A DNA stretch of 64,000 bases, from NCBI RefSeq assembly GCF_963583255.1, contig NC_084804.1:34702453-34766452 (forward strand), written 5' to 3'. This document shows positions 9,710 through 19,989 of this stretch, in pieces; within the stretch, counting starts at the first letter, position 1; the number at the start of each line of letters is the position of its first letter. The notes under the pieces were generated by a model. It was not told the origin of the DNA. It did no database searches and saw nothing but the letters and a program-made list of their open reading frames with translations. The position numbers and the translations under genes were made by a program. The DNA comes from Pyrus communis. Lineage: Eukaryota; Streptophyta; Magnoliopsida; Rosales; Rosaceae.

Positions 9710-11832
9710 ATGGATCCAAAAACAATGCATGTTTTGAAGGTTTTTTTCGGAGTCATTGGTGAGTTTCTGAATTTTCCTCTCTGGTTTTTCTGATTATTTT
9801 CTAAATTGTGATTCTTTCTTACCCATTTCCTTTGAGATTTTTGCGTGTGTTTTTTAATGCTCCGTTTCTTCGTTTTTACAGGAAATGGCACTGCTCTCTT
9901 CCTCTTCTTGGCACCCACGTATGCCCTCTCTCTCTCTCTCTCTCTCTCTCTATCCCACACACACAGAGGCTTTCATTTGGGGTCTAAATGTGATGCCTTT
10001 TTGCCTAAATTTTATTTTGTTAATGGGGTTATGGTATTTTGATTCTCTGTACATTCTGCATGGTTCCAAAAGCAACAATCTCTCTCTCTCTCTCTCGCTT
10101 TTTGAGGCTAAAGATCATGTCTTTTGTGTTATAAATTTGATTTTGTTAAATGGAGTTCTGTATATCCGTTGGAGAAACGGAAAGGTTGAATGTTTACTGG
10201 ATTTCTTTAATTTTCTGTGAAATTTACTGAATTATTTTGGTTTAAAAAATGTGTAGAATTACATTTAGGAGGATCATAAGGAAAAGAAGCACAGAGCAGT
10301 TCTCTGGCATCCCCTACGTGATGACTATGCTCAACTGCCTCCTCTCCGCTTGGTATGCTGCTTTGCTTCTCTCCTTCATCTCTCTCTCTCTCTGTTAAAT
10401 TTCTTGTTGCTGTTGTCTTAACAGTTGCCTTAATCACAATGCTTTTTATCACTAAAATGTGCAATTTGGTACAAAAAATGATTGGATTTCTGTGTGAAAT
10501 ATATGAATCTTGATATTTGGGTTGGATGATACTGACTATTATCCTTTGTGTATTACATGTTACTATGTTATACCATGTTTTGTGTGTGACATTACAGTTT
10601 AGTGCAGTTCAATCATTGCCCACGTAATCAACTGTGTGTAATTAATTAATAACTTGGATTAATGTAATTAATGCGTGATCTGCATAATAATAGGTATGGC
10701 CTGCCATTTGTGTCCCCAAACAACATTTTAGTGTCAACAATCAATGGTACTGGTGCAGCCATTGAACTGATATATGTGTTGATCTTCATCATTTTTGCCC
10801 CAAAGAGGGAGAGGGCCAAAATTCTTGGTCTCTTCACCGCTGTACTTGCTTTGTTCTCTGCTGTGGCATTGGTCTCTCTCTTATCCCTCCACGACAAATC
10901 CCGGAAGCTCTTCTGTGGCCTCGCCGCCACCGTGTTCTCCGTCATCATGTATAGCTCGCCGTTCTCGATTATGGTAAGTTTACTTGTATTCATTCATAAC
11001 ATTCATTCAATTTTATGGTTTAATAATGTGGAATTAATTGGGATTAATTATGTGTTAATTTGTGTATAATGCAGAGCACAGTGGTGAGAACTAAGAGTGT
11101 GGAGTTTATGCCATTTTTCTTGTCACTTTTCTCCTTCTTATGTGGAACTTCATGGTTCATCTTTGGCCTACTTGGCCATGATCCATTTGTTGCTGTAAGT
11201 ATTTACCCTTTTGAATTTCTGTTACTTTTACCAAATACTTTAACATATGGCTGAGATGTCATGGGAAAAGTAAAAACAATTTGATATTTTTGGTACCAAA
11301 TTTTCAACCCTTTGTCTTTTAACTATATATATGAGCTTTTCTGTTCAGCTTTTTTATTTTTTATTCCCCTCACTAACCCTTTAATTGACTAAAACACAAA
11401 TTAAGATGTGATTCAATTCAAATTTGAAAACTAGAACTTGTTAAACTTGAGAGAAACTTAGGTGTAACAAGACGTGCATATTTTTGTGACTATCTCTCTC
11501 CTCACATTATCTTTTACCAATGAAAGAGATGTAGACATGCAATGTTATAGGGATACGGTTGCACCTAAGATTTGACGCTTAATAAACGCTTCATCTTACA
11601 AATAATGTGATATGTGGCGCAGATTCCAAATGGGTTTGGGAGTGGTTTAGGGGCACTGCAGCTGCTCCTGTACTTCATATACCGTGACAACAAGGGCAAG
11701 GGCAGTGGCACCAAGAAGCCCAATGGTGCTGCAACTACTGCTGACGAATCAATGGAGACGGGCGTTGCAAAGCCCGATCAACAACCAAAGCAATCAATTA
11801 CCATTAATGGCGCCCAAGATGGGCATGTCTAA
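9710..11832 (+). CDS. SWEET1: SWEET1-type bidirectional sugar transporter
   Basis: Six coding exons with GT-AG introns and consistent phase: 9710-9758, 9882-9918, 10257-10352, 10694-10973, 11075-11194 and 11623-11832 (792 nt, 263 aa). SWEETs are seven-helix membrane proteins that let sugars move down their gradient across plasma or organelle membranes. The protein has two MtN3/saliva repeats, about residues 12-95 and 130-215, joined by the fourth helix. The family's four hinge prolines are present (P28, P48, P150, P167), as are the pocket residues S59, W61, N78, W181 and N197, which line up with the Arabidopsis SWEET1 pocket at a constant offset of five. The hydrophilic tail from about 216 is Gly/Lys/Gln-rich. 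The start is the first ATG in the frame, after a pyrimidine-rich leader. Clade I (SWEET1) is inferred from overall resemblance; the exact paralogue and transported sugar are not visible. The half copy at 1079 is its tandem relative. Confidence 0.95.
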
Positions 11833-13200
11833 GAACCCCTGTCTGCTTCCTACAATTGGGTTATTGCCACGTGGCAATGGCTATCACCAAACTTCCATTT
11901 TCCAATTTCTTGTCGTTGTTCTGGTCTTGTACGTGTGGTAGCTAATGATGTTGTAATCACAATGCCACTCTAATTAGATATAAGTCCTGATGGAATCAAT
12001 CATATTACTTGCCGATTTCTCTTTGTTCACTGATTAAATTGTCTTTTCCATGTCAAATATGCGAATAATATTACTTTGGTTACCACTCTATTAGGATAAA
12101 CTCTTGTTTACGTATGGTAATACTATGACACAAGCTCATGGATTTCTTGTAATTGTGATGCCGCATAAGCAGCCGTACTCAAGATCTTCATTTTTAAAAG
12201 GAGAGGATTTTACGATCAGTAATCAAAGGGGCCCATGTAGCTAGCAAAACCCTTGAACATTTAATTCTGAACGTTGAGATTGCCGTGCAATTTGTATCAT
12301 TGTATCTAATCCTAATGACATGGGAGAATTAGATAGTGATGGAAATCTGTGCCAGAGTCCCCCGGCGGCGGCCCCGCGGGGGAGGTTCAGTGAATCTCTT
12401 CTTTCATTGTGACTGAGATTATCACTGTGTTCAATTATTAGACCTTTCAAACACATCGGGCCAAAATCTCATGTTACATTATTCATTTATACAAATGTGA
12501 GAACTTCTACAACAGTATATTGTCGTTCGTGACGTTCTGTGTCCATATCACATGTGTCACTTAAATTGCTTTCTGTAAATATGAAAAACACCAATGAAAT
12601 GAAATCACACAAGCGCGGCATTCAAGACCACTAACACCAGTCACTACATCAAATGAAAGAAACTCTCATACATGACTGTTTTGTCCGAAATGCCAATATT
12701 AGTTAGTTCTCTCCTTCACACACACAGACGAACTCCAACAACTTTTCTCCCGATACAGGATGGAGAAGCTTGTCGTTTCCATTCAACCACGTAGAAACGT
12801 GGTACGACGTGAATCATGTGTTAACTTAGGCAGCAATCATTAATCAACTTAATAGGAAGCCTACGACCTTGCTAGACCTTACTAGAATAATCTAAGAAAA
12901 TGATCAGATACTACTTCCATGTTATTGAGCATAACCTTCATTTCTTGTCAAATTGCAATCAACTTGTTATATGCATGCCATGTCCAATCAACTTGTTACC
13001 AACTGAAGTTGAGAATTCGGATTTAAGCTGCGAGTGAGACTTCGACTTGCTCATTGTTTGTGTTTTTTCTTTTCATGTTTGTGTATTTTTAATATAATTA
13101 GATTTGGTTTAGTTTATCAAATTGGAGATTGAATTAAAATTCTCATGGAAACGATAATTGGACTTGTGAAATGATATACTACAAATATCTTGTGCACTTG
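11833..13200. other. SWEET 3' flank and spacer with a short GC island
   Basis: The first few hundred bases are probably 3' UTR. At 12359-12386 there is a sharply GC-rich patch (CCCCCGGCGGCGGCCCCGCG followed by G run) in otherwise AT-rich DNA. No coding exon is recognised. Confidence 0.45.
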
Positions 13201-13259
13201 CAAGTTTTACACTATTGGACTCTATTAAAATAATATATAATTGTTTCTACCGAATAGAT

Positions 13260-13615
13260 GGGTCTGGAGAGAGCGTACTAAAGGATAATAACATCAAGAC
13301 ATTAAGCGTGCAAGCTAGCCGAATAGTAAATGCAACAGATTGGGTGAGAACCAATTCACAACGTCAAACTCCTCAGTCTGCCAAACTAAGTCCTTAAAAT
13401 GAAGAATCTCAAAGTTTAACACCAGTGAGAATGAGAAGCATGAATGACATCTAGCTTGTGATTGAAACAAAAACTTTTGAGGAAGCTGAGAGAGATATTG
13501 CATGGCAGAAAACTATGAAAAACGAGATTTCAATGAAACATTTGCACCTATGGTAGGCTTGGGTAACATAAAGACGTTAATTGCCTTGGTTGCACAAAAG
13601 GGCTAGAAATTGTAC
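13260..13615 (+). pseudogene. Relic of Copia polyprotein (start of reverse transcriptase)
   Basis: Around 13508-13605 the plus strand reads YEKRDFNETFAPMV, then IKTLIALVAQKG followed by a stop. This matches the well-known Copia reverse-transcriptase entry (DFxETFAPV...TIRTLIALAAQ). The preceding 13260-13400 reads as a linker rich in Ser/Gln. No LTRs or further domains were found close by, so this is an isolated, inactive fragment. Confidence 0.6.
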
Positions 13616-14480
13616 TTACACTTGTTTTAGTTTCTCGTCCATGAATAACATGTATTTGTGCTACAATCATTTTTTTCCTTTATTCGATATTAGAACCTAA
13701 GTTTTGCATAGATTCATTGTTTTGGAATATTGCATGAAAATTACAATGCAGGTAATGTTGCCCCTCCTCATGCCATTAGAGGGAATGCAGAGGGAGAAAA
13801 AGAGGCGAAGCCACAATTCGAATGGACAGTCATTGCCACCCTGAGGATCGGTACCGTATATAGCAAGAATCTGCTCAAAGTGACAATATCTTGTATGACG
13901 GAGTTTGGCAAGCTCCCACAGGTATACATAATGCTTATTCATACAATTATTACAATTTATTTTTAATCTGAAGAAACAGCTTAATTGGGTGCTTTAGAGT
14001 CGAACGTGATTGATCAAGTTTGTTTTCGCTTCAATCACATGGTACTGAGAATTGCATTCCAAGTAGTCCCTATAAGTCATCTCACGATAAGAGGTGGGTT
14101 GTGCTCATCTACAAACTCTGGTTCAGGCCTGACCACTGCGTGGTCAAAAAAGAAGGGCAAACTCGTCCGTTTCAGTTGGGTGTTCAAAGCCACCCGATGC
14201 ACCAAGCTCTTGTACTTCCTATCGGTGAGACTCTGCCATGCATCATGAAATTAATCAAGATACAAAATTAGCAGTGGAGTTGATGAATGAAGATAAGAAC
14301 TGTGCTTGCTCGCGTTCATTTGGAATTAATGAAAAATGTTTTTTGTAATCCAATTTTGTTTTTGAATGTTTATTCCATCCTATGATGTGAGATATTGAGA
14401 AAATAAAAGTCCATATTAGATAGTCCATTTTTATCTCAGATCCCTCAAATAAACTTATCCGACCTATACCATTGTAGCGT
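13616..14480 (+). other. Unassigned possible gene fragment
   Basis: Open stretches at 13730-13966 and 14020-14271 (+) look protein-like. The first contains a segment reading FEWTVIATLRIGTVYSKNLL and ends in a possible donor at CACAG|GTATAC (about 13921). I do not recognise the family. No start, intron chain or partner exon could be supported, so it is recorded only as a possible remnant. Confidence 0.25.
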
Positions 14481-14513
14481 CTTCCTTGTATTTTCATTAG
14501 TTTTTCTTTTTAA

Positions 14514-14668
14514 GGGAATTTTAACGAAAAGTTCCCGATACTGTTCACTTTAACGAAAAACCACATTTTTACACTAAAAAGTCAATTATGGTACTATTCA
14601 CTTTACCCTTTATTTTATCCTTATCGTTAAAACTCAAAGTTTTCAAACCATTTTCATTAGTTTTCCTT
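14514..14668 (+). mobile_element. Mutator-type MITE, copy 3
   Basis: Full-length copy in the same orientation as 44068. It begins GGGAATTTTAACGAAAAG and ends CATTAGTTTTCCTT. The flanks TCTTTTTAA and TTATTTTAA match at 7 of 9 positions, a decayed duplication. The 14490-14510 stretch repeats the element's right-end sequence (TTTTCATTAGTTTTTC), suggesting insertion next to an older partial copy. Confidence 0.75.
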
Positions 14669-14933
14669 TTATTTTAACGGTCTAAACTACTATTTTTTTG
14701 ATATTCCCTCAAAGATTATCTTTATTATAAAAAATAAAATAAAATAAAAAATCTCAAATCGAAAACCACATGAACTTTTAATTTTATTTGTTGCAAGTAG
14801 ATAAATTCATCCAAGTTTCTTCAAGTATTTTTTTTTTCTTCCTTTCCCTATCAGATAAAGTCATGAGATTTTCGTGGATAGTTAATTATTATTATTATTA
14901 ATTGAGTAATGCTATTTATCACCACCATCATTT

Positions 14934-15300
14934 TTAGTAACTCGGACGCACCTCCTTATGGTCATCCAAAATGACAAGAATGGAACCAGGAGGAGAATCT
15001 GCATCGAGCAACTTCCCCTGGTGCTGTATCTGAACTCCCCTGCCCACGTTTTGTGCAACGAGGACCGGTAGACTAGGATCACTATGAGGGAATTGGCCAA
15101 TCTGATTCTTAGGATCCGAGAAATTGGACAGTGCTGGATAGTAATTTGGTCCCAAAATATTGTAGCCGGACTTCAACTTCATTTTCCATGTAGCATTCTT
15201 CAAGCCCAAAAGATTTTGAAATCCCTCTTAAGTAACTCGATTCCCATTTCATGCATTCTCTCACTTTACTCTTGTAAGCTCCTGCTTTCGATCAAACTAG
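14934..15300 (-). pseudogene. 2-oxoglutarate/Fe(II) dioxygenase fragment
   Basis: On the minus strand the frame from 15209 to 14934 contains NYYPALSNFSDP, then IGQFPHSDPSLPVLVAQNVG and GVQIQHQGKLLDADSPPGSI. That is the order of the plant 2OGD jelly-roll core: NYYP, the HxD iron ligands (here HSD), the LxVLxQ strand, GGLQIxxxGKWxDV and PGSxxVxxxD. Upstream (about 15200-15270) the matching sequence ISKSFGLEECYME is in another frame, so an indel separates them. The second iron histidine, the RxS motif and both ends are missing. The protein ends in a stop soon after HKEV. It is an inactive fragment; the substrate class cannot be told. Confidence 0.65.
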
Positions 15301-15484
15301 CCTTCTTGCACGTGCGTATTTTTTGAATCACGGTATGCTACGCATAACTTACATATTTTAAATGTATTCATATGCATAAATTGACAAAAGGATAGTCAAA
15401 TATTTGAAGTAAATGAATAATTTTAGATCATACTAGAAGAAAACCCTCATAAACCAATTAAAGCAGCTGAAGTCACATATTTTC

Positions 15485-15930
15485 TAGCTCATTGTGAGGT
15501 TAAGCCCACCACTCCCCTTTAGTGTATATAATATCGTTTGTTAAAAAAAAAAAAAACAATCATTTGACAACTAATTTAATCACATTATTATCAGCGTGTT
15601 AATGACCTTTTTTTATAATCAGCATTAAATGCCTCTTAAAATGTTTTGAAATTGTTTAAAAATAAAGAAAATAATATTGAATGAACAACTGATTGAATCA
15701 CATTATTGCTAGCTCATTGTAAGGCTAAGCCCACCACATTCCCTTAATGTATATAATATCGTTTGTTAAAAAAAAAAATCATTTGACAATTAATTTAATC
15801 ACATTATTATTAGCATGTCAAATATTTTTTTTTTATAACTGGCATTACACGTCTCTTAAGATGCTTTGAACGTGTTTAAAAATAGAGAAATTGAATCACA
15901 TTATTTACTAGCTTATTGTGAGATACTAAT
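15485..15930 (+). repeat. 225-bp tandem repeat, two copies and a partial third
   Basis: TAGCTCATTGTGAGGTTAAG at 15485 recurs as TAGCTCATTGTAAGGCTAAG at 15710 and again as TAGCTTATTGTGAGA at 15909. Each unit holds ATATAATATCGTTTGTTAAA, an A run, CATTTGACAA and TTAATCACATTATTAT. The same ATATCGTTTGTT plus A-run motif also occurs near 26098, so the unit belongs to a dispersed family. There is no coding content. Confidence 0.8.
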
Positions 15931-16846
15931 TATAAAAAATAAAATAAAATAAAAAAGCACAAAAAAATTAATTATTAAAAAAATATTGTTAAAATGATGA
16001 AAATACCCCTGCCTTCTTTCATGCATTATTTTGGGATGTCTTTGAAGTTTTTTGTCTTGAGGGCATTTTTGTCCACATATTTTTGTTGAAGCTTGGGGAC
16101 ACCAAAAATACTATTCACCTTTTTGTGTTGGCTTTATATAAAAGATAAACAAAAAAAATGTAGCCCCATGTTGCGATCGTGACTATTAAGAGATCTAATT
16201 ATTAATTATTTGCCATATATAAATATTTGAGGGAACAAATCTATACGCACACAAGAAAAATGTGGCTCCATGTTACAAGTTTTCTTTGCACTTTATAAAA
16301 ACGGGATAGGTATTCTTTATTTATTACCAGTATATCGCTAATCATGATTGATATATGGGTGACATTTGTGTGATAACCTATCTCAATTTTTCTAAAATTT
16401 AACTAAATACCCCTTGAGAAGCTTCTCCTATGTATATTGTGGATTCATGTTAAGTTAGGGTGATCGATTCTAAGGCTATTCTGTAATGAATATCAACAAT
16501 AAGAACCGTCTATATTGTGTGAAATTCAATTACCGCTGCAAACTTATTGACGTGTGAATGCATTTGTTTGAAAGCTGGCTTACGTAGAATTGGCGTAAAT
16601 TTTTAAACAATGAAAGGTGGGATGTGTTCTCATGTGGGAAAGCTCTCTTCTAGTGTTGCGGCCCAAAAAGAGTCTAATTCTATCCGTCGGATCATTTGTT
16701 TCATATTGTTGCTTATCCTCATACAACTGATCAATTTGGAAAGCCAACTGATAACACTCTCCATCAGGCTACATGGGATCCCATGATTTGTCACCTAAAA
16801 AAACAGCATGGACATTACCAGTTCAAACTTATATATCATTTATCAG
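15931..16846. other. AT-rich spacer; no recognisable gene
   Basis: No open frame above 60 codons with family motifs. The 15990-16150 stretch reads like a dispersed non-coding repeat (blocks AAAATACCCCTGCC and GGGGACACCAAAAATACTAT). The minus strand around 16700-16790 could encode a short peptide, but without support. Confidence 0.35.
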
Positions 16847-17158
16847 TGTTGTAGTCCTATTATATTAGAAATGTGATTCTATAAATTCTAGTGTATTTAG
16901 GGATATCTTTGAATATTCTCTTTAGTAGTTAATATCCTATTAGAGTTGTAATTCTAAAAGGGTAAGGAATTAACCTTCCATACTACTATAAATAAAGGCA
17001 CAAGGAACTAACCTTCCATACTACTATAAACAAAGGCACACTGGGGTGGAATAAAAGACATCCTACAATTACACATCTCTCTCTACTCTCTCTATGCCGC
17101 ACGCTCTCTCTCTCTCTTTCTAGCCTTCATAATTGTTCAGTAAATTATGCCTACAACA
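16847..17158 (+). repeat. Copia 5' LTR
   Basis: 312 bp, TGTTGTAG...CTACAACA. It contains a TATA-like CTATAAATAAAGG (about 16986) and its duplicate CTATAAACAAAGG (about 17026), then CT-rich sequence before the primer-binding region. The duplication gives this LTR two TATA-like boxes, whereas the 3' LTR has one. Confidence 0.9.
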
Positions 17159-17486
17159 CGTTATCAGCACGTTTTTAATGCTGCGCTAAACAGAGTTTGA
17201 TCTTCAATCAGGGGAGTATTACGTTTTAATCATTCTTTTTATGACTAATTTATAATTTTATTAAATTGATCTACATGCTATTGATTCAATTTAAATTTTC
17301 TTTGAACGTGATACAACGCATTCGAGATACAATTCCGGCTTTCCGAGAATGATCTTTTCTACAAAGACTTTTATTGTTTTCTGCCAATCAAGTACGCTTA
17401 AAATAAAGTAAGACATTTGAAATGACCATGAAGCATGAAAACATTCCCCATAATGCATGAACCCCCTACATTTATATTTACCTTCT

Positions 17487-17541
17487 GATATATATATATA
17501 TATATACACACACATATACATACATATATATATATATATTG
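17487..17541 (+). repeat. TA/CA microsatellite inside Copia
   Basis: Compound run of TA repeats, CACACA and a second TA run, lying in the leader between the 5' LTR and the gag-like region. Confidence 0.9.
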
Positions 17542-18995
17542 TATATGTTCCATATATTTGTTTCATGCATTATGCAATTATATTTGCTATGTGGAATATG
17601 TGAGTCAAAGTATATTCATAAATTAGAAGCAAATCTAGGGTTTGTAAAACCCTAACAATTTCGAGAAAAAAAAAAAAAAAAAAAGGAAAAATTGGACACA
17701 CGGCACCACCACCGTCGGCAAAGTCGATGCCTAAAGCCTAACTGACCATCACAATAACTAGGCCTTGGCCAAGGGTCAATCTTGACAAGGCCTAAAGCCT
17801 CGCACCCACCAAACATTTTTGGATCGCCTGCCAGCAAGCCTTTGTGCTTGTTGGGCCTTGTTGTTGCCCCGGCTTGCAATCATTCCCACAACCCAGTTGG
17901 TTAGGTCCCTTCCCATGGGTTTGGGCTTAGTCCTCGCACGCACAAACCCACAGCCCAGTACTTCGCTGGGCCTGACTAGTGCCCACCCCTTGGGCCCCAA
18001 CTAGAAACCCAGCTGCAACTGGGGTTTCTCTCGCACCCGTAAGCATATAGGCATGCCCCTGCGCTATGTTCTCGGCCCAATCTTACCAGGAGCTTGCTGC
18101 TGGATTCCTGTCACTCGGCCCGTGTCCTAAAGCCACTCCATGGGTTGCTATTGTAGCCATACCAATGCCTTTTGCTCACAGCATCCAACCCAATTTTTGG
18201 GCTATGGTATTTTCGACCCAATGCTATAATTTTAGCATTATTTTTGCTTCTACAATCGACCCTGTATGACCCAATTTATTGAATTAATTAAAAGTGACAT
18301 GCAGTCCATTAATCTGATAATGAATCCAAAATTATTGACCTGAATATCACTTTTGGACATTAACTATTCAATAATTTATTTTTATACTTTGAACCGTTGA
18401 CATTCGTAGTAAGCTCTCACACTTGAGTTCTCGAAGAACCTCAAATCCACTACACTTAAATCAGCATATTACATTTCGTGTTCTTGCTGGAGCCTCTCTT
18501 TTATGAACTAAACATTCATAAACTAAAATTGAACCTATAGTTTCAAATTTAGTGCCTTTGAAACCCGCAGTTTTCATAAAACAATACACCTATGAAAACC
18601 CGACGTTTTTCATGAAAACCATGTCTTAGAACTCAAATGTTCTAACTTTGATGCTTATGGATGATTCATTCCCATAGCACCAATCACAATCTTGTTCCCT
18701 TCAATTCAGTGGATTGTCAAACCATCACAAGTTTGATTTTCCCTGATTTGTATGTTTCTATCAGAAACCACTTTATGTGGGGTACAAGACATTGCCTGAA
18801 ACACACCATGATTACGTCCATGAATGAGTACAATTCTGAAGTTTATAAATCCAATCAAATTTTTATTAGAGAATACTTTTTCTCATCCTTCCATGTTTCT
18901 AACTCGCTCCTAAGGCAGCAGTGTAGAAAAAGAAAGTTTACCAAATTCTTGGATCTGATTACTACCACAAACGTGAGAGAAAAGTATAGACTCAA

Positions 18996-19198
18996 TTCGG
19001 CTGGAGTCTACCGAAAGGTATAGACCCAGTTCGGCCGGAGTCTACCAAATGGCTTAACCTAGTTCGGTCAAAGCCTATTGAATGGTGGTGCCCTACTTCG
19101 GCAGGGATGCACCGAACAGTACTTCTCTGCTTCGGCAGAAACCTACCGAACAAACCTTTCCAACTTCAGCTGGAGCCTACCAAACCAAATTCGGGGTC
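18996..19198 (+). repeat. 34-bp minisatellite, six units, inside the Copia element
   Basis: Units start with TTCGG or TTCAG at 18996, 19030, 19063, 19097, 19131 and 19165, so the spacing is 34, 33, 34, 34 and 34 bp. Each reads roughly TTCGGCNGGAGTCTACCGAA followed by a variable 14 bases. Because 34 is not a multiple of three, the units fall in different frames, so it is a DNA-level repeat and not a repeated peptide. Confidence 0.85.
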
Positions 19199-19989
19199 TG
19201 TCTTTCTCACAATGCAATTTCGAGTTTGTTTTTACAACATATGGTAGAATCAGGGCCTACCAAGGTGTGGCATCATGCTCGAAGCATGATCCTTGGCACT
19301 TAAGACCTAAAACTTCAAGAATAAAGGATGTTGTTCCCGAAACTCAACCCTACAGAATCTACTTCCGTCTCGATGGAATAGATCATTGGTTATGCACCTG
19401 TTTGGGCCTCTACCAATGTTGTTGAGGAGTAACATTCTAGTAGTCAATATGAGAGATTAATCTTGCTCCACCAAACACCGTTGGAAGAGCAGAATTTTGA
19501 CATGGATGGCCTTGTTGGCCAAATCCCCTTAGTAAACCATTTACTTTGTGAACATTTTTTCATGTTCTTGGATTCACATTTGGTGATTGTTTTACTTATG
19601 GATAATCTTATTGATATTGTCCTCGAATATGAGTTAATTGAATCATGTTTCCTAATACATGTGACCCAAATTCAATTAAACACGTTATGAGGCAGGAATA
19701 TGGAAAAGTTAGTTGTCTGGATGAATGCGATACTATGCACACTAACTTTACACCTAAATCACATCTCTAACAACGACTTCAGGCCTATCCAACTTGATTA
19801 AGAGCATTGGCACGCTCCTTGTTGTATGAATGGTACTGAATTACCATCTAAGGGACCTTAAATTCTCCATGTCGTTGAGTTTTTAAGGATATTCCAGAGA
19901 ACAATGATCATAAATGAAACCACTGAAGAAAATAAGAGTGAAATATATTTGCACCACCTCCAAAAATGAGCTTGAAACTTTGATTTGGG

